Assembly (NCBI GenBank): GCA_009760885.1
Contig: CM019697.1
Coordinates: 27,582,710 to 27,646,709 of the forward strand
Length of the DNA stretch: 64,000 bases
Direction: 5' to 3'
DNA from: Achatina immaculata
Taxonomy: Eukaryota; Mollusca; Gastropoda; Stylommatophora; Achatinidae
Part shown: positions 32,245-42,810 of the stretch, in pieces
How positions within the stretch are numbered: position 1 is the first letter of the stretch
How the letters are laid out: every line of letters begins with the position of its first letter
Notes under the pieces: generated by a model
The model's input: only the letters and a program-made list of their open reading frames with translations
Databases searched by the model: none
What the model was told of the DNA's origin: nothing
Position numbers and translations under genes: made by a program

Positions 32245-32880
32245 TGTTGGCCTCTCGGTTGTAAGCAAGATACTCTGCTGCTGATGCATCCATTTACAGA
32301 TTATCAATGATGTCTTGCAGCCATCTTCGCCTTGGTCTTCCTCTCTTTCTTTTTCCCATTATGTACCCTTCCATGACGGACTTCTCTAAATTCTCATGCG
32401 TCCAAAATATTTAAGATTTCTCTGCTTAATCCTCTTTACTAGCCAACCTTCTTCAGTGTTAAGTTCTTGTAGTATGGATATATTTGTTCTTTTTTGTTTC
32501 CGTGATATTTGAAGAACTTTTCTGTAGCATTTACATTCAAAGGCATTTATATATTTCTCAGCTGTTGTGTCTAGGTCTCTGGGGGATATATTGCAGTGGG
32601 AAAAATGCATGCCCTTAAAAATCTTATTTTTGTAGTTCTGCCTGTTCAACTCCACAGCGTCTTTAGTCGTTTTACTTTTTGAAAAGCGATAGATGTCCTC
32701 CTTTTAATTTCCCTCATTGTATCTCCATTATTAGTTAGTAGTGATCCAAGATATTCAAAACTGTCCACCTCTTCCAATTTTTCCTCATTTCAGCTGCCTT
32801 ATTTGTTTTGTCACTTGTCATCAATTTAATTTTTTCTGCATTAAAACAGAGGTTTTGCTCTTCACTGTTCTTCCCCTGGG
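32245..32880 (-). mobile_element. LINE-A 3' portion, 5'-truncated
   Basis: The complement reads from KTKLMTSDKTNKAAE-like sequence (near 32810) through SFEYLGSLLTNNGDT, an FKGMH start region, CYRKVLQIS, NTEEGWLVKRIKQRNLKYFG and the RRRWLQDIIDNL end at about 32260. Several frameshifts and stops. It matches the 4107-5004 copy in layout. Confidence 0.82.
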
Positions 32881-33124
32881 AACAACTGTGTTAAGAACAC
32901 ACTTATCTTAACATAGTCTTTGTGAAACAGGGAATATTAGATCTGATGGCTTAAAAAACGCTGACTTCCTATAGACCAGAAACCTGTAGCAACCAACACT
33001 ATTTGTTATTGTTATAAAATATAATGTCACCCTCTTTAAGGCAGATTTTTTTCGGGAACAGAACTTTCTGTAAAAGAAAGAGGGAACATAGAACTGAGAA
33101 ATGCTATGTATGCTAAGAAAACCC

Positions 33125-33617
33125 ACTCATCATCATCATCATCATCAGATGCCGTGCCGACTGGCGTTGGCTATTATGCTTCTCCAGAGTACCCGATCCT
33201 TCATGCAGGCCATCAGTTCAGTTGGTGATCTCCTCTCACACCATCCCGTCAGACTGTCCAGTATCATTTCTCTTGGTCTTCCTCTTGATCTTCTTCATTC
33301 TATTTTTCCTCTTGTTATAATATTTTCAATGCCCCCTCTTCTCATTGCATGTCCTATGAAAGTACATCGTCTCTCTTATCTTTCTGACAAGGTTTTTTGT
33401 CTCTCCAGCTCTTCTCATACATTCTTCATTAGTTATTTTTGCTGTCCAGGGGATTCGTAACATTCTTCTAATAAACCACATTTCTGCTGCTTCCAATGAT
33501 TTTTGTGCAGACTTGCCTATTGTCCATGATTCACTTCCATATAACAAGATAGGTTCAATATAGCATTTTAGGACTCGTTTTCTAACATTCATTGATAAGG
33601 ATGTGTTAGCTAATATG
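33125..33617 (-). mobile_element. LINE-H 3' portion, 5'-truncated
   Basis: Second copy of the LINE-H at 9430-10118: ANTSLSMNVRKRVLKCYIEP, LLYGSESWTIGKSAQKSLEA and RMLRIPWTAKITNEECMRRA are readable, with the same (ATG)n tail at 33125-33150. It is shorter at the 5' end than the first copy. I found no clear target duplication. Confidence 0.85.
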
Positions 33618-33644
33618 TGGAAAAAAGACAAGCACAAATACCCT

Positions 33645-33805
33645 TCCTAGAATAGAAGGCCCCCCCCTCCTAGGATAGAAGGCCCCCCCCTCCTAGGATA
33701 GAAGGCCCTCCCCCTCCTAGGATAGAAGGCCCCCCCCCTCCTAGGATAGAAGGGCCCCCCTCCTAGGATAGAAGGCCCCCCCTCCTAGGATAGAAGGCCC
33801 TCCAG
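33645..33805 (+). repeat. C-rich ~23-26-bp minisatellite, about 7 units
   Basis: Seven tandem units of cctcctaggatagaaggccc plus a variable C run. The array ends immediately before the leader of LINE-C, so it may be an array in the 5' UTR of that element rather than an independent locus. That link is inference. Confidence 0.85.
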
Positions 33806-34339
33806 CTTTTGACATTGCACACCTGTCAATAGGTGGAGCTGAGATCTTGGCCTGGGGCAGCGCTGGGCTGTTCAGGATGGTGGATGGATGGGGACATAGA
33901 TATCACCTGTGGGGGTGGAGAAAGTCTGATGGAAATCAACGAGTCTAGGACGTGACAAGCCTATGGGTCTCTACAACAATGGCTGTCAGAATGAGGCAAA
34001 CAAAGCAGCCAGTAGACTATAGGTGGCAGGGAGTGGACATCGTTGAAGCATCATCAGATCCTTCATTCCAAAATCGGAGTGTCTCTGTGAAACTGTCTCA
34101 AAGCCATCGAACAGGCCAGTGTTGCACTTGGGGCCTGATCTCAGCTTCTCACTGAAAAAGGCTCCTGGGTATGAAAGAAAGGCTTAGGACAAAAACCCCA
34201 ATATTAAAATGTCAGAAACAAAACAAAAACCATATGAGCCCAGACATTGCCTCGTAAAAGGTCCGTGTCAGGTGGTTTGCCCCCCGGCAGCTACCCTGAG
34301 CAAAAAATCAGCTAGAGGGGGAGGGGGGTGCACGCACAC

Positions 34340-34975
34340 TAAACATTCTTCAGATCAACATTTCTGGACTTAGGCCAAAGGCCTCAGAATTAAGCAGACA
34401 ACTGAAAAAACTCAACATCCATGTTACAACCTTACAAGAAACCCTTCTATATGGAAAAGATCACTCAGTGCCTGGATACACCATGTACAAATGTGAATGT
34501 GGTAAATGCAGGGGCATTGCCACACTCTTGAGAAATGACATCCAAGGAGAAGTTACAAACAGAAGTGCAATGAAAATGATATCCAAGAGATAACAGTATG
34601 GCATGATGGACTGCAGTACACTCTGTATAATGTTTATTGTCCCCCAAATTCTAAAAGTCAAATCAACATACACAGCACAGACATGCAGAAAGCTATCATT
34701 GCAGGAGATTTTAATGCACATCTACTATCACTAGGTTACAAAGACTGAAACCCTATGGGAAACAACATTGAAGAGCTATGCAACACCAGCAACATGATAA
34801 TATTGCAAGACTCCTCCTGCCCACCAACACTCCTCCACAGAGTCACTGGATGCATATACAGACCTGACCTCACCATTGTTTCAGCAGACATCCACGATTG
34901 TACTCTGAGAGTGCTTGATGACATAGGATGTGACCATCGCACCATTCTTCTACAGATTTCTCACACATGAAACCA
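34340..34975 (+). pseudogene. LINE-C APE endonuclease domain
   Basis: In order: LQINISGLRPKASELSRQL, then VTTLQETLLYGKD (catalytic Glu), VPGYTMYKCECGKCRGIATL, a broken AIIAGDFNAHLLSLG (catalytic Asp/Asn, near 34704), and GCIYRPDLTIVSADIH followed by DIGCDHRTILLQI, equivalent to the SDH box. Frame changes near 34585 and a stop at 34747 interrupt it. Confidence 0.8.
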
Positions 34976-35563
34976 AAGACCACACAAACTCCCTCTGTGG
35001 AATTATAGAAAAGTAGATTGGGAAAAATTCAGAACACAAACAGATGAAAACCTATCAAAATTAAATGACAACACAAACATTGACACACTCTACACCAACA
35101 TAATCCAAGCCACACTTGGAGTAGCCTACAAAACAATCCCCTGAGGATGCAGGAAGAAATATAGCCCCTTCTGGACAAAATCTCTGGAAGATTTAATAAA
35201 AAAAAAAAAGCAGCCAGGAAGAATGCATAGAAGAACCCTACTTCAGAAAACAAAATAGAGTACAATAAACTAACTGCTAAGGTAAGACTCAAAACTAAAA
35301 AAGCAAAGAAAGAGAAGTGGTTAAGAACATGCAGCAATCTCAGCCTCGGAACTGAAGGAAAGAAGGCTTGGAAACTCTTAGATAACATGTCAGCAAAAAA
35401 GCAAACAAACTAACCCTAAACCAATGCGAATCTCTGGTCGAGTCATCTGAAGTAACTCAGACAAAGCCAGTACTTTTAACAAATTCTTTGCTGCCACTAA
35501 CAAATCCTCCAACAGGAAAGTACTTGACATGGCGCTGGGAAAAGTTCTGAGAAGTAAAGAAAT

Positions 35564-36013
35564 TTAGCTTGGCAAACATTTCCCTATGCACAGGTTGTGA
35601 TCACTGTTGACATCTGCACCCCTATAAGCCCTTACATCCATGAGAGATGTTCTGTATTGCTTTCTAATACAAAAATGGTCTATCTGGTTACTAGTTCTAT
35701 CATCTGGAGATATCCACGTTGTTTTATGTATCTCTTTGTGTGGGAATATTGTGCCTCCAATGACCATGCCCTCTGTTAGACATATTTCAATTAATCTTTC
35801 TCCATTCTGATTAACCATGTCAATTCCTTCTTTCCCCATCACTTTTTCAACGTCGGTATTATCCTTCCCTACCTTAGCATTGAAGTCCCCCATAGCAATT
35901 AGGATGTCGTGTTTAGGGACTTTGTTGATGATTTGTTGTAGTTGGTGATAGAAGTTGTCTTTCACATCATCATCTGCATCATTCGTGGGTGCATAACACT
36001 GTATTATTGTCAT
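35564..36013 (-). pseudogene. Inverted APE segment of LINE-B copy 2
   Basis: Minus-strand reading TIIQCYAPTNDADDDVKDNF, ILIAMGDFNAKVGKDN and GADVNSDHNLCIGK, identical in substance to residues ~134-275 of the LINE-B ORF at 13526. The frame runs a few codons past the element end into LINE-C DNA (CLPS). It cannot make a functional protein in this orientation. Confidence 0.88.
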
Positions 36014-38218
36014 AGGGAAAATAAAACTAAAATTGAAAAGTCAACACAAGAAATCAGTACACAGAAAGATAAACATCCACAGCCTACAAGAAGAAAATAC
36101 TAACATTAATTTCAATCAGGAACTTGCCAATCATTCAAAAACACCCAGTGAAGTTGAGGAGATAGATATAGATGAGTTATGGAATTCTTACAGCACAGCC
36201 ATAATCACAGCAGCAAAAGTAAGCGCTGGATTGGAAAAACCAAATAGAAAAGCATGGATATCAGATAAAACATGGAAGTATATACATGAAAGACGAGTAG
36301 TCAAATTAAACATGTTGAATGCAAAAGCAGATCATGAAAGAGATTCGGCAAAAGCAAAATACAAAGACATAGACAAGAAAGTAAAAAGTTCAGCTAGAAG
36401 GGATAAAAGAGAATACATAGACAATATGGCGAAAGAGGCAGAAAAAGCAGCAAAAACAGGAGACAGCAAAACTTTATATAACATACAAAAGAGGCTAACA
36501 GGTACTATTACATCTAAAGAAAGACCAATCCTTAGCAAAACTGGAACACTATTAACATCAAATAAAGACCAAAAGCAAAGATGGGCTGAACACTTCCAAG
36601 AAATACTCAATCGACCACACCCAAAAGAATTGTTAAACCTTGAAACTGACTTACCAGCCCCACAGCTAAATGTCAACCTAGATGAAATTAAATTGCATGA
36701 AATTGAAACAGCAGTGAATTTAATGGCTAACAACAAAGCTGCAGGTGAAGATGAAATAACAGCCGAGATGCTAAAAGCTATCAATAGTGACAACATGAGA
36801 CAACTACAGAGAATGTTTAACAAGATTTGGAAAGAAGAAAAGGTCCCTTCTAATTGGAAGAAAGGAATCATTATTAAAATACCAAAAAAGGGCAACCTTA
36901 GTGACTGTAACAACTGGAGAGGAGTAACCTTAATATCAGTTGTGTCAAAAGTATTTTGCAAGGTCATTTTGAATAGACTCAAAGATATAGTGGATACTGC
37001 AATGAGAGAAGAACAAGCAGGATTTCGAAAAGGGAGAAGCTGTCTCGACCAGATCTTTACTCTCAGAATAATACTTGAAGAACATATTGAAAAGCAGAAA
37101 CCATTAATACTGAATTTCATAGATTTTAAGAAGGCATTTGATAGCATACACAGAGATTCATTATGGAGAATTTTATGTCTATATGGAATACCATCTAAAA
37201 TTGTCAACATCATTAAGGACTTATACAATGGATATGGTTGTGCAGTCAAGACAGAAGAAGGGATGAGTGAATGGTTTCAGATTGAAACAGGCGTGAAACA
37301 AGGATGTATACTGTCTCCTTTACTTTTTGGGATTACAATAGACTTCATAATGAAAAAATGCTGCACAGGTAACACAGGTATTGACTGGGTACATGGGACC
37401 CAACTAGAAGATCTTGATTTTGCTGATGACATAACTCTTATCAGTAATAATGTGAATTCCATGCAAGAAAAAACAGATAGCCTGTCTTCACTGGCTAGCA
37501 AAATAGGACTTGAAATTAACAAGGACAAAACAAAAATAATGAAAATTCCCATCAATCAAAATGGAAAAATACACATAGAAGGGACAGATATTGAAGAAGT
37601 CAATCAATTTGCATACCTTGGCAGCTACATAGACCAGGATGGTGACACTAGAAAGGAAGTTAGGATCAGAATTGCAAAAGCAGCATCAATCTTCAAGAAT
37701 CTTGAGAACATATGGAATTCAAAAGTTATAAGCACAAAAACCAAGTTAAGACTATTCAATTCAAATGTAATATCCACCCTCATTTATGCATGCGAAAGCT
37801 GGAAAACAACTAAAGAAATAGAAAAGAAATTAGACTCTTTTGAAAACAAATGCCTAAGGAAAATACTCGGCATCAAGTGGAATGAATTCAAGAACAATGC
37901 AGAGATAAGACAGATGACTGAACAACAACCAGTCTCACGGGTGATCAGGAAAAGGAGATGGACATATGTTGGTCACTTGATGAGAAGAAATGAGCAGAGA
38001 ATCCCAAAACAAGCTATCAAGTGGAACACAACAGGCCGAAGAAAAAGGGGCAGACCGCGTGAAACTCTGAAGAGAACATTATTAAGAGAGGCCAAGTTAA
38101 CAGGCATAAAATCCTTTGTTGAGGTTGAAAGACTCGCCGAAGACAGGAAAAATTGGCGAACTACTTTGCGAGCCCTATGTGACGTCTAACGGCACGGGAA
38201 GGATATAAGATATATAAG
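35583..38218 (+). mobile_element. LINE-B copy 2, 5'-inverted (twin-priming type) insertion
   Basis: Inserted into LINE-C with a perfect 9-bp duplication AAACATTTC (35574-35582 and 38219-38227). The first 430 bp (35583-36013) are inverted and correspond to 13926-14357 of the full-length LINE-B. The rest (36014-38218) is forward and starts at the point equal to about 14350, so almost nothing is lost at the switch. This is the arrangement expected from twin priming during target-primed reverse transcription. The 3' tail is atataagatatataag. The forward part is intact. Confidence 0.92.
36033..38189 (+). CDS. LINE-B reverse transcriptase, intact frame lacking APE
   Basis: 718 codons open from the inversion point to the natural stop. 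It has the linker, RT and C-terminal region without the frameshift seen in copy 1: NRKAWISDKTWKYIHERR, AGEDEITAEMLK, KIPKKGNLSDCNNWRGV, FIDFKKAFDSIHRDSL, TGVKQGCILSPLLFGITID, LEDLDFADDITLISNN, then KRRWTYVGHLMRRNEQ and GRRKRGRPRETLKR, ending RALCDV. The Met at 36033 is internal to the original protein. Base and codon use equal those of copy 1. It has no promoter or endonuclease here, so it is a well-preserved but defective copy. Confidence 0.88.
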   Translation: MKSQHKKSVHRKINIHSLQEENTNINFNQELANHSKTPSEVEEIDIDELWNSYSTAIITAAKVSAGLEKPNRKAWISDKTWKYIHERRVVKLNMLNAKADHERDSAKAKYKDIDKKVKSSARRDKREYIDNMAKEAEKAAKTGDSKTLYNIQKRLTGTITSKERPILSKTGTLLTSNKDQKQRWAEHFQEILNRPHPKELLNLETDLPAPQLNVNLDEIKLHEIETAVNLMANNKAAGEDEITAEMLKAINSDNMRQLQRMFNKIWKEEKVPSNWKKGIIIKIPKKGNLSDCNNWRGVTLISVVSKVFCKVILNRLKDIVDTAMREEQAGFRKGRSCLDQIFTLRIILEEHIEKQKPLILNFIDFKKAFDSIHRDSLWRILCLYGIPSKIVNIIKDLYNGYGCAVKTEEGMSEWFQIETGVKQGCILSPLLFGITIDFIMKKCCTGNTGIDWVHGTQLEDLDFADDITLISNNVNSMQEKTDSLSSLASKIGLEINKDKTKIMKIPINQNGKIHIEGTDIEEVNQFAYLGSYIDQDGDTRKEVRIRIAKAASIFKNLENIWNSKVISTKTKLRLFNSNVISTLIYACESWKTTKEIEKKLDSFENKCLRKILGIKWNEFKNNAEIRQMTEQQPVSRVIRKRRWTYVGHLMRRNEQRIPKQAIKWNTTGRRKRGRPRETLKRTLLREAKLTGIKSFVEVERLAEDRKNWRTTLRALCDV

Positions 38219-38227
38219 AAACATTTC

Positions 38228-39830
38228 ACTTTTTGAGGAAAACTTTACCATCCATGAACTCCAGAGTGCTATAGGTAAGCTACAGCTAAGAAAAGCACCA
38301 GGACCAGACAAAATATCAAATGAAATGATCCTTCATCTGGACCCTGTAGGAAAGTCCACATTGCTCAGCTTCATTAATAAGACCAGGCAAAGTAGAGTAC
38401 TATCAAAATCTTGGAAGTCAGCCATAGTTAGACCTATCCTGAAAAAAGGAAAGCCAGAAGATGACCTAAAAAGTTTTAGACCAATCTCACTGACTTCCAA
38501 CATTGGTAAGCTAGCAGAACAAATGCTTAATAATAGGCTGTACTGGTGGTTGGAATCCTCGGGGTCCCTCAGTAACTTCTAGGCAGGCTTCTGCAAAGGA
38601 TCAAGAACTGAAAACCGGCTATTTCTCCTCACCCAAAGTGTAAAAGACAGTTTTTTACATGAGAAACTCAGTTGTGAAAAGGCCTACTGTTAAAAATGCA
38701 AAACATGGGCATACGTGGAAAAATTTATCAATGGGTTAAAAACTACCTGAGTAACAGGACCATACAAACTCAGGTCAATAACAGAATGTATAAAATAGGA
38801 AAAAGTAGGAGCAGCTTTATTACTTAACGATTACAAAGTTGTGACGTTTCGGTGTGAGCCTTAATCATACAAAAACATACAGGACGAAGAAATAGAGAGA
38901 GGAGATATGTATATCCTGTATGTTTTTGTATGATTAAGGCTCACGCTGAAACGTCACAACTTTGTAATCGTTAAGTAATAAAGCTGCTCCTAGTTTTTCC
39001 TATTTTATACATTCTGGTATCACAGCTTTACTGCAGTGCTTCATGTATAGTTATATACTTATACACTAATTATTGTCAGGTCAATAACAGACTGTCAAAC
39101 AAATTCACCCTGGAGGAAGGTCTGCCACAAGGTTCTGCTTTTAGCTGCAGCTTGTTCCTAATCTTTATAAATGACCTCCTCGACCTGTTGAACACCCACA
39201 AAGCCATGTTTGCTGATGACCTTGTCATATTGGACTAGTGGAACAGCTGGCTACTGAGAGACTTAATAGAGCCCTCCTCACCATATCAGCCTATTGCAAT
39301 TTCTAGAAGATCAATGTTAGTAAAACTACATATACAATCTTCACTCTTAGCAACAAACTAGCAAAGGCTGAACTGAAAATAACTCTTGATGGTGCTCATA
39401 TCATGAAAGAAAAAATCCAACATACCTTGGTGTGAAACTAGACAGAAAATTGAATTTTAAAGAGTTCATGGATGGACTAGCAGAAAAAGCATCCAAAAGA
39501 CTAAACTTACTCAAGCAGCTTGCAAGTACATCCTGGGGTGCTGACAAAGCAACACTCAGACAACTGTACACAGGATATGTTAGATCTATAATAGATTACA
39601 ACCTCCCCCTGCAGGTGATAGCATCAAAGATCTCTCGTATAGACAGAATTCAGAACCAAGCTGTTCATTTCATTTGTGGGGCAATGAGATCAACACCCAC
39701 AGCTGCATGTGAAATTAATGCAAACATAGAGCCATTAGATATAAGACGCAAAAAGTCAACCGTTGAGGTAGTAGAAAGATATAAATGCGTCATCTTAACA
39801 GAATAGTGGTTGATAAATGGAAGCGTAATA
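38228..39830 (+). pseudogene. LINE-C reverse transcriptase domain
   Basis: Readable RT motifs: AIGKLQLRKAPGPDKISNEM, KPEDDLKSFRPISLTSNIGK, LAEQMLNNRLYWWLESSGSL then a stop in place of the usual S-x-x-Q, LPQGSAFSCSLFLIFINDLL (39120-39180) and AMFADDLVIL (near 39205-39235, catalytic Asp pair). After frameshifts, VKLDRKLNFKEFMDGLAEKA and SIIDYNLPLQVIASKISRID follow as the connection region. It is interrupted by a Penelope-like hairpin at 38786-39076. Confidence 0.83.
38786..39076. mobile_element. Penelope-like hairpin insertion (inverted-repeat only)
   Basis: A 291-bp insertion in LINE-C with a perfect 15-bp duplication CAGGTCAATAACAGA (38771-38785 and 39077-39091). It is a near-palindrome: the left arm (38786-38895) is the reverse complement of the right arm (38910-39012), and the right arm continues to the 3' terminus cactaattattgt shared with the Penelope-like copy at 10658. 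No coding sequence remains. Confidence 0.83.
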
Positions 39831-40009
39831 ATAGTCTGAAACTGAAAACTCCAGTGCACAAGACACAAACTCCCTGAAGACAGAGAAGAACTTACAAAAG
39901 TACCAGACATTCCCACCAAACACAAACTACACACTTCCTCAAACTAACACCAGACTCAAGAACAAATTAGTGAACAAATCATCAGATCCCAACACCATAG
40001 AATCCTACC

Positions 40010-40700
40010 CCAAGGACTGAATTCATGTATACACTGATGAGTCAGCATTCAAGGAAACAGACAATGCAGGATATGGGGTACTCATAATGTTTCCGGACAA
40101 GACAACAAGGCACATTTCTGCTCCTTGTGGATCTCACTGTTCCAGTTATGATGCAGAGATGCAGGCAATATTGTTGTTGTTGTGGTAGTTTGTCCATCAT
40201 CTTTAATGATGACCACAGCTTCATCTAGGTTTAAATAGGGTGAGGTGTTTCTGTGCGTGACCAACTAGCCCTATACGAGGTTTGAAAGTTTTGCCACACA
40301 CGGAACATGCATGTCCAGGTTCGTTTGTAGGTGCCTATGCAGCCTTGGCTTTTCACATTGTGCATTTGTGCTGCGCACTTTCAGTTCTTGAGCGCTCTGC
40401 TCTTTTGGCACCCAGGGTGGTTATAGCCCTTTATGATGGGGGGACTTATGCTTTGGATTCCCAAAAGTCCAATATTAGCAGCCCTGGCAGCCACCACCAC
40501 CAAATACAAAAACAGTGTCTCTCACCCAAAAAAAACTTATTTTCTCAGACTCCCAGTCTGCTCTTCAAGCCCTTGAAAACTGGATACCATCGGCTGACCA
40601 CATTACAACTGACATACTTAGTGCAATAAACCAACTTGCCTCCTATGACATCAAGACCACCCTACAGTGGACACCAGGCCACATAGATATCAGAGGATAA
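40010..40700 (+). pseudogene. LINE-C RNase H domain, split by a LINE-F fragment
   Basis: IHVYTDESAFKETDNAGYG (first Asp, in the TDES box), then SSYDAEMQAI with the Glu, an interruption at 40173-40469, then LIFSDSQSALQALENW (second Asp) and LQWTPGHIDIRG. The order D-E-D with the HxGxxGNxxAD-like end is that of RNase H domains found in some LINEs and LTR elements. The GNxxAD end is damaged (a stop at 40698). It would degrade the RNA strand of the hybrid in an active element. Confidence 0.82.
40173..40469 (-). mobile_element. LINE-F 3' end insertion
   Basis: The complement matches 23824-23990 of LINE-F (tgggtgctcagagagcagag, HICFMC-type Cys region). The tail is a (CAA)n run, seen as ttgttgttgttg at 40171-40182. 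CAATATT flanks it at 40166-40172 and 40470-40476 (7 bp). It is 5'-truncated to about 300 bp. Confidence 0.75.
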
Positions 40701-41600
40701 TAATGGCTCAAATGCCTAAACCGGCTTAACCCAGGGGTTAAACTAAAACTGCTGGCAAGATCCTTCGGCTGCCGCACATGGAGTGAAATTCCTCCTGACT
40801 AATGAAGAAAAATGCGATTAGGGTTGCCACTAGGCACCCTGTGGAAAAGGTGATTGAAAGGATTAAGTGAAGTTTAATCGGTATGGCCAGTAGACTTGCT
40901 GTGAGGGCAACTCATACCATGGCACCTCTGCTCTAGAGGACAGCCGCGTCCTATATACATCCATACTGGGGCAATATGCCTAAACCAGCTTAACCTAGGA
41001 GTGAAACTTGATGGCTACACATATCACAGTACCTCCGCTCTAGAGGCTAGTCACGTCCTATATATACCCATACTGGGATAATACGCCTAAACCGGCTTAA
41101 CCCAGGAGTGAAACTCACTAGTGGAGAGGATTCGTCCTCCTTGACAAAAGCTCCGTCCTAGTGGCCACCAGGAAGGTTAGTGGCCACGACCACAAAATGC
41201 TGAAGTTTGAGACTCTGGATCAGTGCAGTCTAGATAGTTGACAACCTCTAACCCGACAGGGATATATTATATCCAAATCACGTTGAGGTTTTCTGGTAGA
41301 GAAAGTCCAGCTCTGGACTGGATGGGCAACCACCTTTCACTCAGCATGGATATATTCATATCCAGAACACATCGAGGTTTTCCGATGAGAAAGTCAAACT
41401 CACTAAACTGGTGCAATGAAAGCCACAGTGTCGCACAATGCCGCTTCTGTGACCCACCAAGAATATAGGCCCAAGCCCATGATGCTCTGAACCTCCATCC
41501 TAAATGAGACTATCGCGAGAACCACAGAAGTAAATTCATTAGGATCATAGGGCAATCTTGGTGGTAGAACCGAACGAAGAAGAAGAAGTAGAAATAAGTA
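40701..41600 (+). other. LINE-C 3' region with internal near-repeats; other LINE 3' debris
   Basis: The phrase cctaaaccggcttaacccag recurs at about 40717, 40980 and 41088, each followed by aggrgt-gaaact, with gctctagaggacagccgcgt-type text between, so about 110-260-bp units are repeated imperfectly. No ORF. A short gtgtcgcacaatgccgcttc word near 41428 is shared with 24060 (LINE-F 3' side). Confidence 0.5.
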
Positions 41601-41604
41601 AAAC

Positions 41605-42355
41605 GACAGTATGCACCCTTGATGGACCCTTTGTTTTATGTCAAACCAAGTTGTTTCACCATTTATTCTCACTGCTGCCTGTTGGTGTAGATACAGCAGT
41701 ATCAAATGTGTTGGAAGTCCCATTTTTTTCTTTTATTTCCCAACGTTTCTGGTGTTGTACACAATCAAATGCCTTTGAATAGTCTATAAAAGTTAAATAT
41801 AGATTCACATTAAATTCTCTGCATTTCTCTGTTATTAACCTTATATTGAATATATGATCTCTTGTTCCTCTTTCTTATCTAAGGCCAGTTTGAGCCATAC
41901 AATTATATTGTAGCACATTCCTTTCTTCCTGCTTTAATAAGTTCAGCTGTTATCACATCCTGGTGATTTACCATTTTTCAGATTCTTTATTGCTCATAAA
42001 ACTTCTTCAAATGTCGGTTCAGGTTCTTAATTCACACTGTTGATTTCTGCTTTCACAGTCAGTTGTTTCATACATTCCTCTGCAATATTCTTTCTATCTT
42101 TCTAGAATTTCCTCTGTCTCTGTCAAGGTCTTTCCCATCTTGTCTCAAATTACATTTAGCTGAGGTGTGGCATTTCTCATCAATGTCTTCATATCTTGAA
42201 ACATTTCACTGTCTCTTCCACACTTTTGATGTCCTTCTATTCTTTCACAACAATCTTGTATGTATTGTTTTGTGTATTTTCTTGTGTTTCTTCTCACTTC
42301 TTCTGTTAAAGATTTATATTCCTCTTTGTTGGTCAAGATATTTGAGATAATTAAA
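41605..42355 (-). mobile_element. LINE-A internal fragment
   Basis: The complement reads ILTNKEEYKSLTEEVRRNTR, QYIQDCCERIEGHQKC, TETEEILER, CRGMYETTDCESRN, and on to LLYLHQQAAVRINGETTWFD and VHQGCILS at about 41625. The RT core is included but neither end is. Many stops. Confidence 0.82.
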
Positions 42356-42360
42356 ATAGT

Positions 42361-42418
42361 GCAGTTGTAGTTGTAGTTGTAGTTGTAGTTATAGTTGTAG
42401 TTGTAGTTGTAGTTATGT
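42361..42418. repeat. (TTGTAG)n microsatellite
   Basis: About ten hexamer copies (agttgt) at the 5' edge of the LINE-A fragment; they give a poly-(YN) frame on the minus strand. Confidence 0.95.
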
Positions 42419-42544
42419 CTGTACTCCCACATGGAGCAACTTTCAGCACAGGCAGTAAAAAATGTACTAAAATTTAAGTTTATAATTCAGTTTGTGTTTT
42501 TAAATTATTAGGTAGCTTTCTACTGGTATTTTTGTTTCATTTAT

Positions 42545-42810
42545 AGTAGATGAAATTACATTGAATGAAATTGAAACAGCGGTGAATCTAATGGCTAACA
42601 ACAAAACTGCAGGTGAAGATGAAACAACAGTTGAAATATTAAAAGCTGTTAATAGTGACATGAACCAGCTACAGAGAATGTTTAATAAAGTTTGGACAGA
42701 AGATTGTTAACATCATTAGAGACCTCTGCAGTGGATATGTTTGTGCAGTCAACACAGAAGAAGGAATGAGTAATGGGTCCAGATTGAAACAGGCATGAAA
42801 CAAGGATGTA
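42545..42810 (+). mobile_element. LINE-B-related fragment
   Basis: LNEIETAVNLMANNKTAGEDE, then KAVNSDMNQLQRMFNKVW, then an internal deletion to IVNIIRDLCSGYVCAVNTEE and ETGMKQGC, all matching LINE-B RT but more diverged than the two main copies. It is cut at 42810 by the mariner end. Confidence 0.78.

Larger units (their letters stand above)
33820..41600 (+). mobile_element. LINE-C, APE-RT-RNase H retrotransposon split by three insertions
   Basis: A third LINE type with an RNase H domain, as in the I-group clades. Leader 33820-34340; APE 34340-34975; linker 34975-35582; RT 38228-39830; RNase H 40010-40700; 3' region to about 41600. Three insertions split it: LINE-B at 35583-38218, a Penelope-like hairpin at 38786-39076 and a LINE-F 3' end at 40173-40469, each with target duplications. 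Many stops are present, so it is long dead. The 5' and 3' borders are approximate, and 41330-41600 may include a further LINE 3' end with a (GAA)n run. Confidence 0.78.
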
